Assembly: GCF_026151205.1 (NCBI RefSeq)
Contig: NC_087074.1
Location: 11,699,182-11,763,181 of the forward strand
From: Bolinopsis microptera
Lineage: Eukaryota > Ctenophora > Tentaculata > Lobata > Bolinopsidae
DNA: 64,000 nt
Direction: 5' to 3'
Part shown: positions 34,237 to 46,372 of the stretch, one piece after another
How positions within the stretch are numbered: the first letter of the stretch is position 1
Layout of the letters: the number at the start of each line of letters is the position of its first letter
Position numbers and translations under genes: made by a program
Notes under the pieces: model-generated
Database searches by the model: none
The model's input: only the letters and a program-made list of their open reading frames with translations
Told to the model about the DNA's origin: nothing

Positions 34237-35442
34237 GGCTAAGGGTAAAGGATTTACAATCTAAACACTGTATACACTCTATAGAAAATGGGGTTATCGT
34301 TTTAGGAATACTGCGTGGATGAACTATAAAAGCTGCCGTGAAATGATATTATAATTGTTTTAAATTCAAAGAATGTGACGCAGCAAAATCTAATAATATG
34401 GCAGTGTTTTCTTAAAGAAGATAACGCTATCACAACCAATGCTACGGTCAGTGGTGTATAGGAACAGGAATTCAGAATCTACATTCTACACTTCATAGAA
34501 ATTGTGGTTATAGAAAAAAGTAGTGGAAGCGTCTCAAGGTCAGATTTGGTTCAGTCACTCAACCACAACACATCTCGTATCTTGTATATCGAAATAAGAT
34601 ACTTTAAACAGATAAGTAAAGATCTGAGATCAGTTTAAATTATAGCTCTGTTCCCATGGAAATCCAATCATTAGGCTGAAGAATTCGGGGAATGTTAGTG
34701 TACACGCCACACGGAAATAGTTTTAGGCCAGGTTCTATGCCACGTATCCCTCGTGGGAGTGAAGGGGTGAGGGTGTTAAGCTAAGGAACATCCAACTTAA
34801 TATAAACGACCTGTCTCTAATCAGCTTTATAATGACATGTACTAAATAATTTAACAAACATACTTCAATCATATTTTCTCACGGAAAGTTTCCTTATATC
34901 ACACCGGGAGTATACCTTGTTAGAGTTAGTAATACTTAGGGTTAGTTAGACAGTTAGAGAGAGAGTAAGAATTAGAGTTAGTTAAATTAGCATGTTAAAC
35001 ACAACCAGGTCTCATGTTACCAGGAACTAGAGTTTGGGTACTCCGCGTGGAGCTTGTGTAGTTCCACAGGATTATACCTCCGACATGAGATTTGTTAGAT
35101 AAACAAAATCAGATACGAGAAACGGGAGAAGTCTGTAAAATCATCGAATTACTTTGTAGAAAAACAAGAAGAATGCCAAGAATTTTAATTTATTGACGAG
35201 ACCGCTATCGACTAAAGACCAGACTATCAGTGCAATGAAACAGCTATTTTTTCAATGACAAGCTGGTTGTTCGAGAAAATCTGCTCTCATTGAAGAATGA
35301 TATAAATTCTAACATAATAAGACTCCTTTAAATGTGATGTAATGGTAGACCGGTGGCTTCGTTACAGCAAATCAAAACTCGAAAGTGGGGAAATGTTTTA
35401 AGAATGGAGAGGTGGAACACGTGACAATTATTAGAATTATTA

Positions 35443-35512
35443 TAGTAACCACGTGATAGTAACCACGTGATAGTAACCACGTGATAGTAACCACGTGATA
35501 GTAACCACGTGA
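35443..35512. repeat. 14-bp minisatellite, 5 units, each with a CACGTG E-box
   Basis: Five exact units of TAGTAACCACGTGA, placing a CACGTG palindrome every 14 bp. CACGTG is the site for bHLH-ZIP factors (USF, MITF/TFE, MYC/MAX class). It lies about 2.8 kb upstream of tetraspanin 3. It could be regulatory or simply replication slippage. Confidence 0.9.
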
Positions 35513-37138
35513 TAGTAAGAATATTAGGAGCAAACCGATCGAGAGAATAGTATCCAGATATTATGCATTTTATTTCGAATCATTTCAAGATCGTTAATCG
35601 TATTACACCAAATTGACGAATTGATTTTGCAACATTCAATAATATCCAACTTTCATTCAGGACAGGATGATTTAAAGAACTAAGTGCTAAAGTGTTTACA
35701 GGCTGGGTAGTTATTCCTAGAATCGTCTAAAACGAGATCCAACTCACAATCATCACTTTGAGTAACAAACAAACTCTGTATGAATCATCACATCAGACCT
35801 CTCTAAATATTGCTGAAACTTTTGTTGTTTTACACGGACACACAACTCTGAATTGTCATATGTGACAAAATTAGTTTTACAAACAAATGATACATTTCTC
35901 GTATCACACAAGTCGTATGTGTTAAGAGATGCTTTTAACGAGTAGCATTATATTCGGTAACCATGTAAGTATGATACAAATAATATTGTAATCTTACATT
36001 TCAATGTTGAAGTTGGATAATTCTAAGCCTCGACCAAAAAGGATCAAAATTAATAAACTTGACCGACCACAGCCTGGGCCAGATAGATCGGAACATTAAA
36101 TAAATAAGCGACAAATAATGACTGTAACCCTCTAACAATATTGACATCTAAGGGCTCCCTGATCTAACAGCCATTAGATCAGATAAACCAGTCGTTATTG
36201 AATAGTTACAGGGAAACATAATTGGTGGTAATAGCTTGCCATCCAATTGGAAGCATTGTAATGAGACAGCAACAATGATTCGTAATTAGAAATGTTATAT
36301 TTAGGAGTAATCAAAATCGATACGTTAACAAAAAAATGGTAAAGTGTCTGACGGGATAATAATGCTGTTAAATGTCACAGTCTAACAAGTTTTTTAAGTC
36401 CCGGTAAATTGTTAAAATATAAAACTGTTAAACTGTTAACTCATGTTATCAACAATATACGGCTACAGCCGTTACAATCTACACATTATGTTACGCACTG
36501 GTAAAAAGAAAGATAAGAAAGTTGCTTGAATTGCTTCCGTTTAACCACAACACCGCACAGTAAATTGTGTGAACTGAAATAGCACCACCACCAACTGTGA
36601 CGGAACTGCAATTATCAAACCCTGGCCAGGAAGTACTGCTGAGCTGCTAATTTTGTTGCTAAAATAAAGCGTCTGTTACAAGTGAAACTGATTTGTAAGT
36701 GAAAGTGAAACTGATTCAATATCGTGTTTATTATACGGCAAGTTCATGGTATATAAGAATAGATCCGAATAAGTGTGTGGGAAAAAGCGCAAAGAAACGA
36801 GGAGTACTAGAAGCTATATACAGGTGTAGAGTGTATACTGTATTATATATCATATATATAAATACATGATAGCCGTGTTGATTGTAGAAGCTTTATAAAT
36901 GACACGTAAGTCGTATAACCCCAAAACCAATACGAATATTAAGGATCAATACATATATTATATAGCCCGGTAAAGGTAGAATGATTTGTATAATAGCGAT
37001 ATTATAGGGATTATCAATCGCATGGAACTCAACACAGGCGTCTAGAGAATGAATTAAAGAATGTAAATGAGAGTTCATGAATTTATACCGATAACTATGA
37101 AATGAGATCACCACCACGCAGGCGTCCGTCAGAACACA

Positions 37139-37165
37139 TGACGTCACGTGTTATGACGTCACGTG
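37139..37165. promoter_or_regulatory. Two overlapping CRE/E-box motifs
   Basis: TGACGTCACGTG occurs twice at a 15-bp period (37139-37150, 37154-37165), joining a full CRE (TGACGTCA) to a CACGTG E-box. A third CRE starts the next tandem unit at 37681. No gene start is close by, so function is uncertain. Confidence 0.45.
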
Positions 37166-38112
37166 TTATGAAACGGCGCGCAAGTATCTATCGTAAATTC
37201 CAGATGTTTCATGTATGAGATCATTTGTGCAACCGGGGTAGGAATGTGAGCGGAATCTACTGTAATGTGTGTTATAGTAGAAGTGGAGTACAATGGCTCC
37301 GGTTATTCGAGGTAACATAAAATTGGAGGTAATGTTAGAGCATACTCAAAATCCGGTTATATTTGAGCTATACAAACAGTAGGATATAGAATAGAGATAG
37401 CATGATCAAGTTGAGACTTAAACTTGTCCTCTGAACGGAGCTACATTCTATATTCCACTGATATGAAGCAAAAAGTGTCCAATAATTAGGGACCTTTAAC
37501 TTAGTGTAACGTAGTGGTAACAGGAGCTGGAAATAAAGCAACCAAACAAAGATAGTGAAACCGAAACTGGTACATTGTAAAAGAGGGCAATGCAATGGAC
37601 AAGTATAGTAGGAGATGAGTCTAATTAGCTGGCTTGTGTAAACATTCCACAAATTATGGTATGGAGCAAATAGCCCCGTATGACGTCACGCGATATGAAA
37701 CTGCACATTTCATAAAATCGTGACATGAGATCACACATGAGATCATTCGTGTGAAACCGGGGTGATTTGTGGTAACATAACACCGGAAGTAATGTTAGAA
37801 CATGCTAAAGATCCAGTTATATGTGAGCTATACAAACAGTAGGATATAGAATATAGATACTGATAGCGTGATCGTAAGATTTGTCCTCTGAAAGGAGCTA
37901 CATTCCACTGATAAGAAGCACAAAGTGTCCAATAATTGGGGACCTAGTGTAACGTAGTGGTAGCAGGAGCTGGAAATAAAGCAACCAAACAAAGATAGTG
38001 AAACCGAAACTGGTACACTGAACAACTGAACAATGGACAAGAAGAAGAGGAATCTAATTAGCTGGCTTGTGTAAACATTCCACAAACTGTGGTGAGGAGC
38101 AAATAGGCCCAA
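37139..38112. repeat. Direct tandem duplication (~540 and ~430 bp units)
   Basis: Units 37139-37680 and 37681-38112 share TATACAAACAGTAGGATATA, AGGAGCTGGAAATAAAGCAA and TAGCTGGCTTGTGTAAACAT in order. Each unit begins with TGACGTCACG. Unit 1 also holds a fragment (37244-37303) of the dispersed repeat at 38349-38650. Open frames here carry no recognisable domain. Confidence 0.8.
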
Positions 38113-38348
38113 TTAACCGGAGACAGGGAGTCTCATTGCAGACAAAGAATGCTGAAAGGCTGGATAGGACCTAGGACATGAAACACAATTAATTGTAGTT
38201 AATAGCTCTACAACTTTATGTTACACCTATTTACCCACATTCAGAAATTCGAAATTTCCTCGCAGATTATCTGCAGGACTGCCACCTTTCTGGATGTGGC
38301 ACGAGGACACAACGGTTTTATAAAATTTTATGAATCTCATCCAGGAAA

Positions 38349-38650
38349 CGACCGCTGTAATCAATTAAGATCAGGATCGAACCCACTTAAATCATTGAAA
38401 CTTCTGAACACGTAGTTAGCTTTTGTTGACGCTGGCAGATTCAGCAACAAGCGCTCTCTAAAGATCTCTCGAGGGTAAAGAATGGAATGGAATGTGAACG
38501 GAACGGAATGTAATGTGTGTAATAGAAGTGGAATACAATGGCTCCGGCACACGAGATTCCAACCTCTCAAGAATTTTTACAAACCGCTGGTGTAAACAAA
38601 TAACCATTAACACGGCAAAAGCTCGTACGACCAATATAATAACGAAACTA
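38349..38650 (-). repeat. Dispersed repeat, empty-site copy
   Basis: Contains ACCGCTGTAATCAATTAAGA, TCTCTCGAGGGTAAAGAATG, AATGGCTCCGGCACACGAGA and AACCGCTGGTGTAAACAAAT. The copy at 40455-40520 plus 41396-41640 is the same sequence split by a transposon. Minus-strand frames are open but carry no known domain. Confidence 0.75.
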
Positions 38651-39110
38651 TTTTTGGCGTGAACAACAATAGTGAACAAAATGTTTGAGATGCTTGAGTC
38701 TGTTGTGACGAATGTGTTCATATTAAATGTTTTGTCGATGACGGCAGCTGTAACAAAGTTTTATGCGTATTTTTTGCTTTTCCGTTCACGGAGTAACACG
38801 TTCATTTAATTAGATTATTGAAAATGGAAATTGACGAAGCCGGGAGGAACGTCAGCTTATAATAATAATGATAAATTGAAATTTAATAACACCGCTTTTA
38901 AGATAAAACTTATACTAAGCAGTGTTTAAACTAGTCATCCCAGAAAATAACATGACTACTTAGTTAAGATAAGTAAATTAGGCTTGAAAATATATATATA
39001 TTCTATTTATCGTCAATACTAAAGCCAGAAAATGGTTCTTAAACATATGTATTATACAAAGAAATATCAAATAACGGAGTAGTTCGCTGTTTATTAGTCT
39101 CATGATTGAA

Positions 39111-39221
39111 ATACTGATATCTGGATATTATCCGGTTGGAAGAGACAAGGACAAGTGAAACAACTTCCTTGTTTCACTTGTCCTTGTCTCTTCCAACCGG
39201 ATAATATCCAGATATCAGTAT
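39111..39221. repeat. Perfect 53-bp-arm hairpin with 5-nt loop
   Basis: Arms 39111-39163 and 39169-39221 are exactly complementary across 53 bp around the loop CTTCC. The left arm starts ATACTGATATCTGGATATTA and ends GACAAGTGAAACAA. A direct repeat TATTATACAAAG lies on both sides (about 39049 and 39220). Absence of mismatches means a very recent origin or selection for pairing. Candidates are a template-switch product, a hairpin RNA, or an assembly fold-back. Confidence 0.92.
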
Positions 39222-39279
39222 ATTATACAAAGATCAAACACCAGATATGATCAAAATAGTTATCGATAGTTATCGATTA

Positions 39280-39620
39280 AGTTTTTCAAGTTCATCTAGG
39301 GAACAGTTTTAAAAGGTACGTTTTTAGAAGAGCTTTAAAAGATTCCAGGGATTGAGATGAAGAGATGGTAACAGGCAGGCGATTGTAGATCTTTGGAGCC
39401 ACCACAGAGAAGCTACACTCACCAAACTTTGAATTACAAGAAGGAACAATAAGTTTCAGTGAGTGACCATGGTGCGAATACTTGAACATGTCTTGCAGAT
39501 AAGTTGGAGCCAATCCTAACAGTGACTTGTCAGATAATAGTAAGATTTTGAAAACAATGTTTTTCTTTACATCTAACCAGTGAAGCTTTATCAGGTCATC
39601 ATCAAGATGGTCATGTGCTT
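39280..39620 (-). pseudogene. LINE-E: C-terminal LINE ORF2 fragment
   Basis: Minus-strand frame (LLSDKSLLGLAPTYLQDMFK, SFSVVAPKIYNRLP, LESFKALLKTYLLKLFPR) ending at about 39292 is the C-terminal tail common to jockey/L2-type ORF2 proteins (P-x-YL-x-D, LP, SF-x-x-LLKTYL). Only this tail is present. Its family differs from LINE-A. Confidence 0.65.
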
Positions 39621-39749
39621 ATATATAAAAACGAATAAATTATGAGGTTCTAACTGAGTCAGTGATCTAACCAAGCTCCACTTAAATCGTCACCGAGGAT
39701 ACACAGGAGTAAAAGGCTGTAAACTGAGGTTCAAATAAAAATTTAAAAA

Positions 39750-40044
39750 GCACTTGAATATAAGAACACTAGAATAAGAGCACTAGAATATAAGAGCACT
39801 AGAATATAAGAGCACTAGAATATAAGAGCACTAGAATATAAGAGCACTAGAATATAAGAGCACTAGAATAAACGAGCACTAGAATATAAGAGCACTAGAA
39901 TATAAGAGCACTAGAATATAAGAGCACTAGAATAGGAGCACTAGAATAAGAGCACTAGAATATAAGAGCACTAGAATATAAGAGCATTAGAATATAGGAG
40001 CACTATAATCTAAGAGCACTAGAATAGGAGCACTAGAATTGTCT
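39750..40044. repeat. 16-bp minisatellite, about 18 units
   Basis: Unit AGAATATAAGAGCACT, with several units shortened to 12 bp (AGAATAAGAGCACT- or AGAATAGGAGCACT-like). Direct repeats without spacers. No gene nearby. Confidence 0.92.
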
Positions 40045-40454
40045 GCCAAGTACTACGGAAAACATACACTGAGTTTAGTGCAGGGCTTCATATTATGGCT
40101 TACCATGCAGGTTGCTAATTAAAAGGAATCTACTGTGCAGACAAACACTTCGCTTCTTATACAAGGACATGTTGATGTAAAATAACTGCTTTCTGATGCT
40201 CTGCCGAACAGCAGTGAGGGATGTCATGTGTCATAACAAATGTTGTAATGTGAGAACATCTGTTTTGATTTTTTAAACTTCATAACTCGATATTACAAAA
40301 CATGCTGTTAAGAATAGTTGACATTTCCTCTCCTGGAAACATAATGAAATATAATGTAACTTGTAAGGCTAATAGTTATCTATAAACGACAGTAAATTCT
40401 CCTGCACTAATTCTTCTCTTAATCTGTTCCTAGAATCACGAATTACTAAAATGC

Positions 40455-41640
40455 GATCCGCTGTAATCAACTAAGATCGGGACCCGACCCACTTAAATCA
40501 TTGAAAGTGCTGAACACTTACCTTACTCGGGATTATTATAACCGGGATAAAGTGGTGGGTTTTGGAAGATTCCGCCATATTTTTCCCGGTCAAAAATTTT
40601 ACCAGTCATAAAAAAACCCGCCGACTCAGATTATGGGGTTCCAAGGGGGTGGTGATCATCATATTTTACCTGAAGTCTCATATGTGCTAGAGAAGACTTT
40701 TGAAGCAGTGGATGGAGGGCTGTAACTTTATTGGCGGTTGCTACCATAATTTCGTTATAAAAATCACAATTTGGTTATAGAAATCAGATTTCAGGGTGGA
40801 CCGTGATTCTCACTTTTCTTGCCCATGAAGTGAGTAAACTGTGCCACTATTTCATGGTCTACGGTGGATTGATTACTGGAGCACTTGAAGATGCAAAGCC
40901 AAGATGTTCCCCAATACCAAGCGGTGGGCAGGAAATTAAGCTCCGGCTGACCTTCAGAGCAGTAGCCCCATTAGCGGACAAAATGAAAGTCTTGTTAAGA
41001 CAACAATACAACTTCGAATTCGACGGTCAGCAGCAGGGGGATATCAATAATGATAATGGAGGGGACATTAGCGATAATGAGAATGAGAATACGCTTTAAT
41101 GAAGAGTTGACTTATTATTGCTATAGATTTATTTTCCTTTAAATACTAGACGTGTCTATTTTCTATTTCTGAGTAATATCAGTAACTGTAAATTGAAATA
41201 ACTTCTTTAAGAAGTAACAAAAACAGAAATTTCGGTTGAAAATTTGTTGACCTCTGAAAAAAAACTTGAAAGGTCGGCCACCGGTAAATACATGACCGGG
41301 ATAATTTGGCGGGTTTTGGGAAATTCCGCCATATTTTTCCCGGTTATTAATTTTCCCAGTCATAAATTAACCCGCTATAATATTCCCGAGTAAGGTAGTT
41401 AGCTTTTGTTGACGTTGACAAATTCAGCAGTAAGCGCTCTCTAAGGATCTCTCGAGGGTAAAGAATGGAATGGAATGTAATGTGTGTAGTAGAAGTGAAA
41501 TACGATGGCTCCGGCACACGAGATTCCAACATCTCTAGAGTTTTAACAAACCGCTGGTGTAAACAAATAACCATTAACACTGAAAAAACTCGTACGAGCA
41601 ATGTAACGAGCAATGTAACGAAACTATTTTTGGTAACGAT
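40455..41640 (-). repeat. Dispersed repeat, filled-site copy
   Basis: Second copy of 38349-38650, interrupted at its internal TA by the 875-bp element. Left part 40455-40520, right part 41396-41640 (AGCTTTTGTTGACGTTGACA onward). Comparison with the uninterrupted copy defines the insertion to the base. Confidence 0.78.
40521..41395. mobile_element. 875-bp TA-flanked DNA transposon
   Basis: Termini are inverted: left CCTTACTCGGGATTATTATA, right (reversed) CCTTACTCGGGAATATTATA. They are flanked by TA (40519-40520, 41396-41397); the empty site reads AACACGTAGTTAGC. A TA duplication points to Tc1/mariner or a relative. Just inside each end is an ~80-bp segment (CGCCATATTTTTCCCGGT core) in the same orientation at both ends, which is unusual for a simple inverted-repeat element. 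The interior has a 98-codon frame at 40803-41099 (+), ending in an acidic Asp/Asn-rich tail, with no recognised domain. Confidence 0.85.
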
Positions 41641-41644
41641 ATTT

Positions 41645-42045
41645 TATTTGTGTTTAAAGTAAATACCGGCCCTAATAGAATAAATATAATAAATAGAGAA
41701 TTTACACGATCAAAAAGCAGATAAGGAGAAAAATGACAATAGCGAAGAGTCAAGAAGTATTTTCTGCGTAGCAAGAGGAGGAAACGGTAAACACTGACGC
41801 ACTAGGAAGTAATTATTTTTAACAAAGCTTAAATAAATTCCGGGAATATTACGTATCCACTATCAAGACTCCAGATGATAACCGATAGAGGAATTTAGAG
41901 TCTAGACTTTATATTATTATGGAGAAATGTCCTGGGTCAGAATCATACCTAAAGCATGACATAAGATAATAGTACAACCTGAACAAAGCGTCCCCTTGGA
42001 ACAACCCGAACAAAGCGTCTGAGCATGTAGCTGTCATTTGTCAAG
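41645..42045. other. AT-rich spacer, nothing recognised
   Basis: No coding exon, RNA gene or clear repeat seen. Confidence 0.4.
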
Positions 42046-42046
42046 C

Positions 42047-43130
42047 GAATCAATATTGTCGTGAAGGGCAACATACTTACATTGGCGAGCTAATTTAAAA
42101 AGCTATTTAGCAAGCACGTCTGACGACATGCAATTAAATGGAGCGGCATGCCTACTGGAAGTGGAAAGCCTGGTAGTGGAAAAGTAACATGCATATTGCT
42201 GCCAGAATACCTTACACTCTACTGAAGAATGTAGAGTCTACATCCACAGCTTGTAGCTGCTGAATCTCGAGATGAGATCGCGAACTGGTTAGTACTTAGT
42301 GGTTACTTTGAAATGACGTGCTATAATCATAATGTTATACTTGTTGAGCGATTTATAATCGCTCCAAATTGAATTTGCCACTCGAATCAGCTTGGCGGAC
42401 CTAGTCTTGCGAGTATTAAAAGGTGCACATTCCGTTAATCAAATAACGTGCAAGCTGCAGCAAACCTGGATATTGTCAAGTGGAGCAGGATCGGGATTTA
42501 GGCGATTCAATATTGTCGTGAAGGGAAAAATACCTACATTATCAGGCTAATTTAAACAGATATTGAGCATGAGCGGCATCTACATCCAAAGCTTGTACCT
42601 GCTGTATCTCGAGATGAGATCGCAAACATGACGTCTTCTGACAGTCAGAAGGAGATATTGTAAATCTAGGGAAATCTTGTTGAATGTTGAGCGGATTGGG
42701 ACTGTTCCAATTTTTATGAGCAAAAAAGTTGAACAAGTTTTTGCAATTCATGATCGTTAAATTCAGAGGGAAAACGAGCAAATTGATTTTAACCTTTAAG
42801 AAGCTGGATACTCTCTAGTTTTCGCGCATCTTGCATTTATTAGAATTATACACAATCACATACAGGTAGCACATTCCGTAAATCAAATAACATGCAAGCA
42901 GCACCGAACCGTAAAGCAATATTTAATAGTAATATCAGGTCGCGAAAGGAAAAGGTCTACATTGGTGAGCTGATTAAAATGTTATTTAGCAAGCACGACT
43001 GACGACAAGAAAAAAGGGGAGCCTATTGACAGATCTTTGTGGCTGAGAAGTAACGGCAAGAACACCTTACACCCCTACACTCACAGCTTCTGTGTCTAAA
43101 GCTGAGATGGGAGAGGCAGCAATATATTGT
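42047..43130. repeat. Degenerate tandem repeat, about 430-bp unit, 2.5 copies
   Basis: Units start near 42047 and 42508 (both CAATATTGTCGTGAAGGG) and about 42917 (more diverged). They share TCTCGAGATGAGATCGC, CACATTCCG ... ATCAAATAAC ... TGCAAGC and CATTGGTGAGCTGAT-like words in order. Non-coding. Confidence 0.7.
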
Positions 43131-43299
43131 GTAGTGTGTAATCTTACCTTGTATAACATCGGAAATTGAGTACTGACTACTGAATGATAATTTGATAATG
43201 AGACCCATTATATAGAACGTGTACTCTCTATAAGCTGTAAGACCAGACTTACGTTTATTACAGCAGTATACTGTGTAACTGGTAATTCTGAGAGGTTCT

Positions 43300-45920
43300 G
43301 AGATCACTGTGCTTTTTAGTTTAGTTTAGGAGCAAACTTTCCACATAGGTCCTGGATAACGTTTAGGCGAGATATGGTACACACTACCGCCACTATCCAG
43401 AGATCATTGTGTTGAGAGCACTGCTAAATTACACACATATCTTCGAACAATAATAAACTGAAATAGCAACATAGAGCTACTTTACACCAGCTTCACACAA
43501 TAGAATGGTGTCATTGATTAAACACAATGTAAAACACTCGGCTCACGTGATCTAGACCACGTGATAGTGCTTTTATTGTTGCAATTGTTACCGTGGAAAC
43601 AATCACTTGCTACCGTGGAAACAATCACTTGGCCGGCGCTTGCCAAGCGCGCCTATTACTGTCGTCTGCTACCAACATTGACTGAAATTTACTTATTTGT
43701 TGGCATGGTGACAGTAAAGGATCGATCACGATTTACATTTAAGCCAAATTGTAGCTATTTTAAACTTAATTAATCTAAGTTACTTGGTAGGGGTAAATAT
43801 TAAATAAACTCAGGTCCATAAATATAATGCAAATTAATAGTCGATTAACCTATTGACTAAGTCTATACGTCGTATTGAATAGGAAATGTAAAACAACGTT
43901 TAATGTACACACATCACTATATAATGGCTGGTGCTGATAGAATAGCAGGTATGACCGTGTATTTACTGGATTGCTTAGAACGAGAAACAATCACAGTTGA
44001 CACGTCGCATTTTGATTAAAAATGTAATACTTTTTAATCTAATTGGGAATGTTCCAAATGTAATTTTTATTAAGTTATACAGCTCATGAATATACCACAA
44101 ATCTAATTTATCGTTAACAAAATTACTTATAAAGCTTACAATATAAAGCTAATATTTACAGGACTAATAATCGCATAAAAAATGTTCTCATTGATTCAAA
44201 CCCAAGTTCTTCCCTATAAATAAAAAACTTCGTCTGATCGTCCCATTACTGAAGTGAGATATCTCCCAACAGAACTTTCTGTACACCTGTACCAAATTTG
44301 GAATGATCTCATCCCCTTATGGCTTATATGTATTCGAAACATGTGATGCTAATGAAGATGGGATAATAATCCCGGCCCCTGGGTTCTTTACCTAGCCTCG
44401 ACAGGTATTATTAAATCGAACCTTAAAAAGCACTTGCTATCCCTCCAAAATCGAGGCGACCCTAATACATGGTAACTAAATTATATTATATCTTAAATTC
44501 TACATCCACTATACTATTTTAATACTTTCAACACTACTATATAACAAATAATTTGAGATCATGAATACGATGTAGTTACATTGAAACGTCGAGTAATCTC
44601 CTTTTCCCTAATAAGAGCATTTTTACTTGTCGCAACAACCGGGATAAAGATAATTTTACCCAGAATACACTATACTATGCAGTATATGCACACATGATAT
44701 CTCTCTGCCATGAAACATGGTAAACCTTTTAAACTATAACTTAAATTAAACCTATACTAAAACTCAACTGGGCTCTCCTGTGTCACCAAACTAGACCAAT
44801 AAGTAATTTTAGATTATTATATTTTTCTACATTTTTCTAAAAAGTATATTGACGTAGTGGATGGTTATCGGTTGAGGGGTTTCAAGCGCAGGTCACTCTC
44901 AAATCCAAAGATAAGCATGGTGGCCTTCGGCACTTGAAACCTCCTCAAGCCCCAACTGATTTATATACGATTTATTTTGTTTGATTGTGCCGTAAAAATA
45001 AATAATTGTTTTATTATTATAAGCCTACAGAGCTAGAGCCCTCTAAATAGTGAAAACATAGTTACTTCTTGGGTGGCCCAGAAGTAACTACCCACACGCA
45101 ACCCTTTAGTAACTCACGTAATTCGTATCAGAATGGCTTCAAAATTTCAGATAATATATGTCAAACTTAGACCTCCTAAAAAATGTCGTAAAATTTATTT
45201 TGCATAAATGCCAACATAAGAATTTAGACCACACTCCGCTTATCAAATGATCAAAGTTTAGGGAAAAAAATTATTTTCTGACAATAAACTGAGAATAAAT
45301 ATAATAATAAACTTACAATATAGAGCTAATTTTTACATATAACATAACTTATAATCAAATAATACAGAATGTGCTCATTGAATTAAACCTACGGAGCTAG
45401 AGCCTTCTAGGTTGTGCGAACATAGTATAAATGCCAACGTTACACCACATACCGTTTAGCAATTGATCAAAGTTATATTCGGACGATACATATACATTAT
45501 ATGTAGTCGAGGAATGTACACCGTGAGGAAACAAGGTAAAACTGCTTACAGCACATAGTTAGAAAAACGTGAAAAGTTCCAGACAGAAATATCACAGCCT
45601 TTTGCTTTACTAATAAACCGACGCTACATATTGTTTTAATGTTGAACACGGTTGAAATTTGCTTAAAAAATTAACCAAATAAGTAGTAAGAGTCTGATGA
45701 TCAAGCTGACCCTTTATCTCTAGGTGATGTTCAGCTCACTATATCCGCATTATTTTAATTTGATAACTAATATTAAGATCCAAGTTGGCTGGGGTAACTA
45801 CTTATTTTTAAAGCATGATACCTAATTAATAAGGATTTATGGTAGAAATGTAAGTGGTTGCTATCCTAACGTCTATACCGCAGCGGCTCAAAGCACTAAA
45901 TTGTCGATGCAAAGGAGGAT
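43300..45920. other. AT-rich region with degenerate internal duplications
   Basis: 43570-43632 repeats TACCGTGGAAACAATCACTT. 44100-44230 resembles 45300-45390 (CTTACAATATAGAGCTAA), and 45020-45060 resembles 45388-45425 (GGAGCTAGAGCC). 44512-44592 shares the core of the tetraspanin-3 foldback. 44875-44950 forms a loose hairpin (GAGGGGTTTCAAGCGC against GCACTTGAAACCTCCTC). No gene supported. Confidence 0.45.
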
Positions 45921-45929
45921 ATAGCGCTA

Positions 45930-46372
45930 TGTCATCTACATCATCCACATGTGTAAAATCGTGCACCAACGCTGCCTAAATGACCTGACGATCCATTCTC
46001 TACTATTACTCCATCAAGACACAGGATCAAGGCCACCTTGGAACACTTTACTGGGCGGCGCTCAGCCTGTCATTCCGCCGAATCTTTATTGTTTATGAAC
46101 ATTAATATTATAGCCTGGCCTTGGGTCCCCAGATAAGGAACACTATTGAAGACGCACTGCTGTTCAAAGCAAAGCTATCAGCATTTCTTAAACCGTTTCC
46201 AGATGACCCATTTGTGAGCAATTACAGCTGCCCTAATGGAAATTTTTTGCTGGACTGGAGTATGAATAAGGCAGCAGCGATGCTGCGAGGGCGGTCGCCG
46301 GTCGAACTATTCAATGACCCCAGACCCAGTAGAGGAATCTACGAATCTCTCCAAAGTATCCAAAGTAAGTAA
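45930..46372 (+). pseudogene. LINE-F: C-terminal LINE ORF2 fragment split by a micro-MITE
   Basis: Frame before the insertion: YIIHMCKIVHQRCLNDLTIH ... GSRPPWNT. After the insertion it continues IEDALLFKAKLSAFLKPFPD, SNYSCPNGNFLLDWSMNKAA, to a stop at 46370-46372. Skipping the micro-MITE and one 8-mer keeps frame exactly. Arrangement and motifs match the C terminus of LINE-D but diverge. It is 5'-truncated. Confidence 0.72.
46048..46136 (+). mobile_element. Micro-MITE inserted in LINE-F
   Basis: 89 bp, from TTACTGGGCGGCGCTCAGCC to TCCCCAGATAA. Exact duplication GGAACACT at 46040-46047 and 46137-46144. The interior is slightly longer than in other copies (ATTAATATTATAGCCTGGCC). Confidence 0.88.

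Larger units (their letters stand above)
32640..37138. other. Upstream region of tetraspanin cluster, no supported gene
   Basis: AT-rich. 33450-33900 is the likely 5'UTR/promoter area of tetraspanin 3 (candidate donor at 33475). Two structured items are listed separately: the foldback at 34122-34236 and the CACGTG minisatellite at 35443-35512. I see no exon with both splice signals and plausible coding content. Confidence 0.5.

Noticed and set aside
37368-38112. Two 94-codon minus-strand frames as a duplicated gene pair
   Set aside because: They coincide with the tandem duplication but differ by frame-disrupting indels and carry no domain; DNA-level duplication explains them.
39750-40044. 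Regular 16-bp repeats reminiscent of a CRISPR array
   Set aside because: Units are contiguous with no unique spacers, no cas genes, and the context is eukaryotic; it is a minisatellite.
40803-41099. 98-codon ORF as a cellular gene
   Set aside because: Lies wholly inside a TA-flanked transposon, lacks a known domain, and has no exon signals.
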